A DNA stretch of 13,464 nucleotides. It comes from JAHJSA01 sp038204345. GTDB taxonomy: Bacteria > Actinomycetota > Thermoleophilia > RBG-16-64-13. Each line of letters begins with the position of its first letter. Position 1 is the stretch's first letter. A model generated the notes under the pieces. That model made no database searches, was not told where the DNA came from, and saw only the letters and a program-made list of their open reading frames with translations. The position numbers and the translations under genes were made by a program. The stretch lies in NCBI GenBank assembly GCA_038204345.1, contig JBBRDB010000057.1, forward strand, positions 1-13,464, written 5' to 3'. Of this stretch, positions 1 through 4,203 are shown one piece after another.

Positions 1-353
1 ACGAGTTCGACGGTCGTCACCTCATCCACCGTGAAGCCCAGATCCTTGCGCGCGTAGTCCAGGCGTTTATCCGCCCCGCTGCCGGTCACGGCCTTGATGC
101 TGATGGTCTCGTTGTTCGTTCGCTCGGCGTAGGAGGCGACGACCTCGGCGAGGGCCGCTCGGTCCAGGCCGCCAACTGGGAGACCGTCAAGGGTCGTGCC
201 GGGCAGCACGCCCGGGCGTGCGAGGGTGAACCCCGCGAGCACGAGCGCCAACACGACCACGATGGCGAGGGCAAGGAGGAGATAGAGCCGCCCGCGGGGC
301 CGAGGAGCAGGCCCTTCGGGGTCGCGGCGATTAGTCGATCGGTAAGTGTGCAT
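1..353 (-). CDS. VanW/YoaR-like membrane-anchored protein, N-terminal part (runs off left edge)
   Basis: Only the first 117 codons are present, and the gene continues beyond base 1. The start is the ATG at 353, because an in-frame TAA lies just 8 bases upstream; no good Shine-Dalgarno is visible. The protein has a basic cytoplasmic N-terminus (about residues 1-22), one hydrophobic membrane segment (about 23-45, LYLLLALAIVVVLALVLAG), then an extracytoplasmic stretch with PGTTLDGLPVGGLD (51-64) and DLGFTVD (104-110). The pattern of a single TM segment, then P-G-x-x-x-x-G-x-x-V-G-G and a DLG box, is typical of the N-terminal peptidoglycan-binding-like domain of VanW/YoaR-family proteins, which are surface proteins of mostly unknown biochemical role. 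The diagnostic VanW domain itself would lie outside the window, so the family call rests on the N-terminus alone. It is on the same strand as mch with a 126-bp gap. A weak TAGCAT box 8 bases before the ATG could give a nearly leaderless transcript. Confidence 0.68.
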   Translation of the reverse strand, partial: MHTYRSTNRRDPEGPAPRPRGRLYLLLALAIVVVLALVLAGFTLARPGVLPGTTLDGLPVGGLDRAALAEVVASYAERTNNETISIKAVTGSGADKRLDYARKDLGFTVDEVTTVEL

Positions 354-479
354 ACGTGGTTATGCTAACCCGTCTGCCCTGGATTCAATCGTGATGTTGT
401 CGCCTTCCATCCATCCGACAGCACCTCCGGCCCATCTTCCGAGTGCGCGACATCAAGGCGGCGACGCCGGACCCGCCCC

Positions 480-1490
480 TCACCCCTGGCCTTGGAACGA
501 GGCGCGCACCAGATCCGGGGCGATGCGGCCCACGTGGTAGGTGCGGCCGCTCTTCGCGTTGTTGATCCACACCTCAGCGGGGGAGAAGAGCAGGGGGTCG
601 ATCTGGTAGAAGTCGGCGCAGGCACGTTCGTAGAGCCGGCCGAAGGGGATGCCGTAGTCAGGTGAGGCGGTGGGCGGCAACATGTCGAGCACGGCCTCTA
701 TGGCCTCGTCGTCACAGTATGTGGTGAGCCAGACCCGGCCGCCGTAGAGGATACCGTCGTTGGTGCGACCCACCGCCACCAGGTCGTCGGCCGCCACTGG
801 AGCCACCGGGCAGGAGCCGAAGGCGGCGATCACCGCGGATAGGTCGAACCCCGCCCGGTAGAGCTTGTAGAGGGCCGTCTCGACCACCCTGGCCGCCACC
901 TGCACCGAGCCGGCCGGGGAGGCCGTGGGGGCCACCAACAGGTAGACGCCCTCCGCCGAGAGCCGGCAGCAACCTTCTGCGATAAGGTCGGCGACTCTCT
1001 CGGTGGGCAGGTCCCAGGACTCCATGGAGAGGACGGCGGCGCGCGCTTCCTCCTGATGGGTGATGCTCTCGAAGACGCGCTCCCGACGGCACAGCGCGCG
1101 CGCCGGACCCGAGCCGAGGGCGTAGTAGCCGGGATCGCCGCTACTCTTGGGCACCTCGATCGCCCACCCGGCCAACTGCGACGCCATGCAGGCGAGGAGC
1201 GGGTGCCGCACGTCGACCTCGACGCCCGGCACCGGCCAGCCCTCCAGGTCGATCACGGTGAGGCGCACGTCGGCCAAACCCCCCATGCAGGCTTCCGCGT
1301 AGATGCGCCCGGCCTCGTGCGAACCTACGGTGCGCGCGCCGCAGTCCACCACCGTCGCGCCGTTGGCGAGCCGATGGACGGCCACACTCAGTTCCGCGGC
1401 CCGCGCGATCAACTCCTCGACCAAGACGACGGCCCCATCGTTGAGGCTGATGGCCTGCGAGGTATCGTGGTAGTCGCCCAGAGTGCGCAT
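480..1490 (-). CDS. mch: Methenyltetrahydromethanopterin cyclohydrolase (Mch)
   Basis: 336 residues, close to the usual length of about 310-325 for Mch (EC 3.5.4.27). The enzyme interconverts methenyl-tetrahydromethanopterin and formyl-tetrahydromethanopterin in the cytoplasm, as part of formaldehyde/formate C1 metabolism in bacteria and of methanogenesis in archaea. Family motifs run the full length: NGATVVDCG (43-51), GGLADV (70-75), HP (96-97), ALGSGPARAL (124-133), APTASPAGSVQVAARVVE (187-204), GRTNDGILYGG (241-251) and SPAEVWIN (303-310). Arg201 and Glu204 occupy the R-x-x-E positions described as catalytic in the archaeal enzyme (from memory of the family). The ATG at 1490 was chosen over an upstream frame opening at 1577 because AAGGAGGA sits 8 bases before it and family similarity starts soon after. 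No fae, mtdB, fhc or other H4MPT gene is visible, so its pathway partners must be elsewhere. It appears intact. Confidence 0.93.
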   Translation of the reverse strand: MRTLGDYHDTSQAISLNDGAVVLVEELIARAAELSVAVHRLANGATVVDCGARTVGSHEAGRIYAEACMGGLADVRLTVIDLEGWPVPGVEVDVRHPLLACMASQLAGWAIEVPKSSGDPGYYALGSGPARALCRRERVFESITHQEEARAAVLSMESWDLPTERVADLIAEGCCRLSAEGVYLLVAPTASPAGSVQVAARVVETALYKLYRAGFDLSAVIAAFGSCPVAPVAADDLVAVGRTNDGILYGGRVWLTTYCDDEAIEAVLDMLPPTASPDYGIPFGRLYERACADFYQIDPLLFSPAEVWINNAKSGRTYHVGRIAPDLVRASFQGQG

Positions 1491-1575
1491 CGTGCCGATC
1501 CTCCTTCGTGAGGCCCGCGGCGGGGGACCCTCCACCGGACACACGCCGGGCGTTCCATCCCGCTCCGCCCGCCGC

Positions 1576-1605
1576 ACTCTAGCGCAGGCCCACGACGGGG
1601 CGCAA
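1576..1605 (-). promoter_or_regulatory. Candidate sigma-70-type promoter for mch
   Basis: Reading the minus strand, TTGCGC (1605-1600) is followed after 18 bases by TAGAGT (1581-1576), about 80 bases before the mch ATG. TTG and T-A-x-A-x-T agree with the housekeeping consensus, but the match is modest and a GC-rich background makes chance likely. It would give mch its own leader of roughly 80 nt. Confidence 0.25.
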
Positions 1606-1920
1606 GGGTCGCGGCCCCGGCGTCGCGTACCCTCGGAACGGTGGACGAGGCGATGGATGCCGGGCTACTGCAGCCGGCGCCTTGGCGGAGTTGAACCCCA
1701 CGAGGAGTTCGTCGATCCAGAGGCGGCCGGCAGTGATTGCGGCGGCGGCTCTTGCGGCGGCTGCCAGGGTGCAGGGCGTGCCCACCCCCTTCGACGACGC
1801 CGGTCGCAAGATTGATGACTCCGAGATTCGCACCTGGCGGAGCACGGTGGACTTCCTAACGTCGTCGGACGAGGAGAAGGAGCACTACGCCTCGGCATTC
1901 TTCTTCCGCCCCGTCTCGCT
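1606..1920. other. Stretch with no supported gene
   Basis: Open frames exist on both strands here (for example 1682-2149 plus and 1665-2387 minus), but none shows a recognisable domain, a good ribosome binding site or consistent reading through the HerA-like fragment that follows. The plus-frame segment at about 1730-1915 gives a plausible-looking acidic peptide (containing DDSEIRTWRSTVDF) that I cannot assign. It may be another gene remnant. Confidence 0.4.
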
Positions 1921-2169
1921 TCGACGCCCGTGCTCAAGCAGATGGCGTCCGAGGGGCGGAAGTACGGCATGGGGTTGGTGCTGGTCAGCCAGCGCCCGTC
2001 GCGTCTGGACGCCACGGTCCTCTCGGCGTTTCTATCGGCGGGTGGAGTGCCACGAACCTTGCGATCCGGCACCCCGAGCGAGTGGCAGCAGATGGCGTCG
2101 GCAAGCGCCCGGGCGACCGCCCCGGACATCGATGCTGGGTTCGGATTGAAGGTGCGGCCTGCGAGATGA
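1921..2169 (+). pseudogene. HerA/DUF87-like ATPase C-terminal fragment
   Basis: The frame beginning around 1921 reads STPVLKQMASEGRKYGMG and continues LVLVSQRPSRLDATVLS. This is a characteristic segment of HerA-type (DUF87/VirB4-related) hexameric ATPases, where E-G-R-K-x-G-x-G is followed by the V-S-Q-R-P-S sensor motif and L-D-x-x-V-L-S. The nucleotide-binding Walker A and B regions are absent. After V-L-S the expected Q-C-N-T box is degenerate, and the remaining 40 or so residues fit poorly until the TGA at 2167. Upstream of 1921 no HerA similarity is visible in any frame. The piece is about 80 codons of a family usually over 500 residues, so it is a remnant rather than a working gene. It ends 8 bp before the first attC-like site, as a cassette gene would, but that may be chance. 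Confidence 0.6.
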
Positions 2170-2177
2170 CGTCCGCT

Positions 2178-2262
2178 GCCCAACAATGGCATCAACGTGA
2201 CGGCCAGAAGGTACACTGATCTGGAAGCGTCTGCGCCGCAGGTTATGCCAAAGACGTTAGGT
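2178..2262 (+). mobile_element. Candidate integron attC site 1
   Basis: An 85-bp imperfect inverted repeat with attC layout. The outer boxes are GCCCAAC (2178-2184, fits R'' RYYYAAC) and GTTAGGT (2256-2262, fits R' GTTRRRY). The inner boxes are TGGCAT (2187-2192) and ATGCCA (2245-2250), a perfect pair. The inner stem continues as AAC (2194-2196) with GTT (2242-2244), leaving C2193 extrahelical, which is the asymmetry that orients attC recombination. A further CCAGA (2204-2208)/TCTGG (2220-2224) pair lies in the loop region. Similarity to attC is architectural; covariance-model scoring has not been done. Confidence 0.7.
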
Positions 2263-2569
2263 GCATTCCAGAGGGGGGAGTGCTGTTCTGAAACTGCGGT
2301 TCTACATGGATCAGGAGGTGGGGGAGCCGCATTTCGTGCGCCACGGGCTGTCGGAGGAAGATATCGGGGACGTGCTGGCCGGTCCACTCGAAGACCGTCC
2401 GGGGCAGGAGGGTGCGCGGACGGCCTTGGGCAGGAACCGGGAAGGGCGGTATATTCGTGTCGTGTACGTCCCCGACCCAGAGCCGGATTCCGTGTTCGTC
2501 ATCACCGCCTACGAGATCGGGCCCAAAGCCAAGTTGGCACTCTTGCGTCGCCTGAGGAGGAGACCATGA
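2261..2569 (+). CDS. DUF4258-like protein, probable toxin of a toxin-antitoxin pair
   Basis: 102 codons from a GTG at 2261, but the start is uncertain. The GTG overlaps the attC R' box and has a poor ribosome binding site. A CTG at 2288 follows the strong AGAGGGGGGAG with 7-bp spacing, and similarity seems to begin there (LKLRFYMDQE). An ATG at 2306 is a third option. Recognisable features are RHGLSEEDIGDVL followed by a conserved P and EDRPG, then YIRVVYVPDPEPDSVFVITAYE. This is the small alpha/beta layout of DUF4258 proteins, a family often placed with RelE/BrnT-like RNase toxins and commonly found beside an antitoxin gene. The C-terminus is a basic LRRLRRRP tail. It overlaps the next gene by 4 bp (ATGA), so the pair is translationally coupled, with the putative toxin first. 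Family membership is from pattern recognition and the toxic activity is inferred. Confidence 0.75.
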   Translation: MHSRGGSAVLKLRFYMDQEVGEPHFVRHGLSEEDIGDVLAGPLEDRPGQEGARTALGRNREGRYIRVVYVPDPEPDSVFVITAYEIGPKAKLALLRRLRRRP

Positions 2570-2772
2570 AGAGGCAGAGCGATTTCCCCACAGGGTGGGA
2601 CGAGGCTCGAGTCCAGCGGGTGCTCGACCACTACGAGAACCAATCCGACGAGGCCGCGGTAGCCGAGGACGAGGCGGCACTGGAGGATCCGGGCGAGACC
2701 CTCATGGAGATTCCCATCGACCTGGTCCCCGCCGTCCGTCGTCTGATCGCAGAGCATAGGCGAACTGCCTGA
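2566..2772 (+). CDS. Small acidic protein, probable antitoxin partner of the DUF4258-like protein
   Basis: 68 residues starting at the ATG at 2566, preceded by GAGGAGGAGACC (strong Shine-Dalgarno) and overlapping the upstream gene by 4 bp. The same frame is open upstream to 2197, but that extension runs through the toxin gene and is not credible. The protein starts with FPTGWDEARVQRVLDHYE and has a very acidic middle (EDEAALEDPGE, 34-44). It ends in a helix, LVPAVRRLIAEHRRT (53-67). I do not recognise a named DNA-binding fold. The partnership, size, acidity and stop-start overlap suggest it neutralises the upstream protein and may autoregulate the pair. Its stop codon (2770-2772) lies within the outer box of the second attC-like site. 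Confidence 0.72.
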   Translation: MKRQSDFPTGWDEARVQRVLDHYENQSDEAAVAEDEAALEDPGETLMEIPIDLVPAVRRLIAEHRRTA

Positions 2773-2827
2773 TAGGCGCATCAACCCGACTCGCGCTGCT
2801 CGCGGGTCATGCGCAAGGACGTTAGGC
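2767..2827 (+). mobile_element. Candidate integron attC site 2
   Basis: A 61-bp site with the same layout as site 1. GCCTGAT (2767-2773) pairs with GTTAGGC (2821-2827) through two G-U wobbles. GCGCAT (2776-2781) pairs perfectly with ATGCGC (2809-2814). ACCCG (2784-2788) pairs with CGGGT (2803-2807). The unpaired CA (2782-2783) faces a single C (2808), giving the asymmetric bulge expected of attC. The R' box matches GTTRRRY exactly, while the R'' box departs from RYYYAAC at two positions, perhaps because it overlaps the antitoxin stop codon. Confidence 0.65.
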
Positions 2828-2970
2828 ACTCTTCTGTCAGAGGTAGGCGGTGGAGTCTCGCCGGACGCGAGGCGTCTCCGACCTGCAGGCGGTGGGGGTT
2901 TCACCTCCCGATGACCGGGGGAGCTACCCTGCGGCGGAGTGAGGCATACGAACGGGAGTTCGAGCAGGTC

Positions 2971-3376
2971 ATGGCAGACAAGGACACGTTCCTGACCCTC
3001 GAGCGGCGCTTCTGGGACGCCATGAAGGACCAGGACGGCGCAAGCGCGATGGACTTGAGCGATGACCCCACGGTGGTAGTGGGGGCCCAGGGCGCGGGTG
3101 AGCTCCCCCGGCCGGCGATGGGGGGCGATGCTCGAGGCGCCCACCTGGCAGCTCCTCTCCTACAAGATCGAGGATCTGATCGTGCGAGAGGTGGCTCCGG
3201 ACACGGTCGTCACCGCCTACAAGGTCACCGAGGAGCTCACGGTGGAGGAGAAGCCCCTCACCCTGGAGGCCTACGACTCGAGCGTCTGGGTCAAGCGCGA
3301 CGGTACCTGGGTGTGCGCGCTTCACACCGAGAGCCTGGCCGGAGACCCGTTCGGGCGGGACAAGACCCAGGCGTAG
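2971..3376 (+). pseudogene. NTF2-like (DUF4440/SnoaL-type) protein gene with a +1 frameshift
   Basis: The start is the ATG at 2971 (MADKDTFLTLERRFWDAMKD). The frame reads an NTF2-like N-terminus to about 3119, then derails. The frame one base further on continues MLEAPTWQLLSYKIEDLIV, then KVTEELTV, KPLTLEA, SSVWVKRDGTWVCALHTES and DPFGRDK, to the TAG at 3374. Removing one G from the G6 run at 3120-3125 joins the halves as PAMGAMLEAPTW, giving a normal 134-residue protein. Proteins of this family form cone-shaped alpha+beta barrels, and most members lack a known substrate. The W-V-x-R-x-G-x-W-V-C-x-x-H-x-E-S ending is a family hallmark. The clean single-base lesion in a homopolymer means a sequencing error, a recent mutation or phase-variable slippage are all possible. 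The gene converges on the truncated hicA, with stops 42 bp apart. Confidence 0.78.
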
Positions 3377-3418
3377 GGACGATCGAGGCAGACCAGAGCC
3401 CCCCCAATGATCGACCTG

Positions 3419-3520
3419 TCACATGACGATGTGGCTACCCCGCTGCCGGTCTTTCTTGTACCCAACGCTGGACTGCGCCGCTACCACCTCACGGCCGGAC
3501 ACCTGCGGCAGACGAGTCAC
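3419..3520 (-). pseudogene. hicA: Truncated hicA toxin gene
   Basis: It begins with GTG at 3520 overlapping the hicB stop by 4 bp (GTGA) and reads VTRLPQVSGREVVAAQSSVG, then YKKDRQRGSHIVM, before TGA at 3421-3419. HicA is a small mRNA interferase with a double-stranded-RNA-binding fold. The R-L-P-x-V-S-G-x-E-V-V start and the D-R-Q-R-G-S-H core, which holds its catalytic histidine (His30 here), are clear. Full HicA proteins run about 60-80 residues and continue with an R-H box, a V-V-P-x-H element and a C-terminal helix. None of these is found after the stop in any frame, so roughly the second half is lost. Activity is unlikely. Confidence 0.75.
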
Positions 3521-3729
3521 ACCGCTACCTCGATAACCTCCTCGTCGATCGGCGGCGGTATGGGGTCACCGTGAGCCTGTAGGCTCTCAAGATAGGCCTC
3601 GATCGCTTCTCGGATGTTCTCCATGGCTTCGGAGCGAGTCTGCCCCTGGGAGATGCACCCAGGCAGGGATGGGACTTCGGCGACGAACACACCGTCCTCG
3701 TCTTGCTGGATGAGAACGCGGTACTTCAT
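3517..3729 (-). CDS. hicB: HicB-family antitoxin
   Basis: 70 residues from the ATG at 3729, chosen because GGAGG lies 7 bases upstream; 13 extra in-frame codons back to 3768 have no such signal. The sequence MKYRVLIQQDEDGVFVAEVP followed by SLPGCISQGQT is the classic HicB partial RNase-H-like fold: a beta hairpin with E-D-G-x-F-V-A-E-V-P-x-L-P-G-C. It continues with the EAMENIREAIEAYLESL helix. No C-terminal DNA-binding domain is present, as expected of the short HicB form. HicB normally binds and inactivates HicA and can repress the operon. Here the partner gene downstream is truncated, so HicB may be an orphan protecting against other HicA copies or simply decaying. A TACAAT box at 3821-3816 on the minus strand could be its -10 element, with no good -35. 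Confidence 0.9.
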   Translation of the reverse strand: MKYRVLIQQDEDGVFVAEVPSLPGCISQGQTRSEAMENIREAIEAYLESLQAHGDPIPPPIDEEVIEVAV

Positions 3730-3841
3730 GCAGGCCTCCATTACCGGCTCTGGCCTGGGACTCGTCACGGGCGGAACAAATACGCGCTCGCAAGCCTCCG
3801 GACTGCTGCCATTTCATTGTACACCGAGCCCGCAAACTAGG

Positions 3842-3871
3842 TGGCGGAGGGGGCGGGATTCGAACCCGCGA
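3842..3871 (-). pseudogene. tRNA 3'-end fragment (serine-like), possible att-site core
   Basis: On the minus strand this is the 3' end of a tRNA: a T-arm with stem GCGGG (3869-3865), loop TTCGAAT, stem CCCGC (3857-3853), acceptor strand CCCCTCC, discriminator G and encoded CCA (3844-3842). A matching 5' half would start GGAGGGG about 85-90 bases upstream, and nothing of that kind is present, nor is an anticodon arm. The acceptor sequence with G discriminator suggests tRNA-Ser, with low certainty. Such isolated 3' pieces are typical of the duplicated attachment core left when an element integrates into a tRNA gene. Confidence 0.7.
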
Positions 3872-4033
3872 GGGGAGGTGTCGTTGTCCAGCACCAGGCG
3901 CTCAGGACAGCCACCAAGACGCGTAAGGCAGCTCACCAGAGCCGGACGCTCTCGAACTCCGGCGTCTCAGACGTCTCTTGGCCGGTAGGGGTATCTAGCG
4001 GTTCTCAGCCTGCCCTCCGTTCCCGAGCCCCAG

Positions 4034-4192
4034 CATCCTACCGGCTTTGCCCTTGCCACCGCGGGCGCCGTCGACCACGAGAACATCGCTCAGCGCTCCG
4101 AGATCGGCACTACCTTGAACGTGTATTCGCATGTGCTGCCGGAACAATAGGGTGAGACCGCGGCACGGATGGGACCAAGCGCGTTTTGCGCA
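4034..4192 (+). pseudogene. Tyrosine recombinase (phage-type integrase) C-terminal remnant
   Basis: The frame from about 4034 reads HPTGFALATAGAVDHENIAQ, then RSEIGTTLNVYSHVLPEQ, then TAG at 4148. This is the catalytic C-terminus of a XerC/phage-type tyrosine recombinase: H-T-x-A-x-L-A-x-A-G, the I-G-T-T-L segment, and the tyrosine in V-Y-S-H-V-L. The L-G-H expected between Q-R and S-E-I-G is missing as a clean in-frame loss, which removes a catalytic-box histidine. After the TAG the frame continues GETAARM, typical integrase sequence, so the TAG probably replaced CAG. One extra G near 4171 then shifts the last codons (read without it, ARMDQARFAQ). The N-terminal two thirds is absent. It lies 160 bp from the tRNA 3' fragment, consistent with one decayed integrative element. 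Confidence 0.75.
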
Positions 4193-4203
4193 GGCAACGC
4201 CGG

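Larger units (their letters stand above)
2257..2821 (+). mobile_element. Candidate integron gene cassette carrying a toxin-antitoxin-like pair
   Basis: Recombination at an attC R' box occurs between G and TTRRRY. The interval from 2257 to 2821 therefore equals one cassette: a two-gene module plus the attC at its own 3' end. Both genes read toward that attC, and the antitoxin stop codon lies inside its R'' box, the compact arrangement common in cassettes. No integron integrase (intI) or attI is in the window, so if real this is an attC cluster lacking an integrase in view. Confidence 0.6.

Noticed and set aside
1491..1577. 29-codon upstream extension of mch
   Set aside because: The strong AAGGAGGA sits inside this extension at ideal distance from the ATG at 1490, and the extra residues are not part of the Mch family.
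1665..2387. 240-codon minus-strand frame across the HerA fragment and attC site 1
   Set aside because: Low-complexity Pro/Arg/Ala-rich translation, and it conflicts with recognisable features on the plus strand. It is possible, but nothing supports it.
2837..2900. Short inverted repeats (CTCGC/GCGAG, GGTG/CACC) between attC site 2 and the NTF2-like gene as a third attC or a terminator
   Set aside because: No R boxes and no T-tract; ordinary small palindromes in GC-rich DNA.
3460..3466. ACCCAAC as an attC R'' box near hicA
   Set aside because: It lies in the hicA coding frame (V-G-Y codons) and there is no matching GTTRRRY partner or inner stem.
3841..4155. Plus-strand frame beginning VAEGAGFEPARGG
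   Set aside because: This is the well-known false translation of an antisense tRNA T-arm/acceptor end. The frame continues without any domain and overlaps the integrase remnant in another frame.
4179..4191. GCGC-GTTTT-GCGC hairpin as a terminator after the HD-GYP gene
   Set aside because: Only a 4-bp stem with no T-tract in the direction of transcription; too weak to support.
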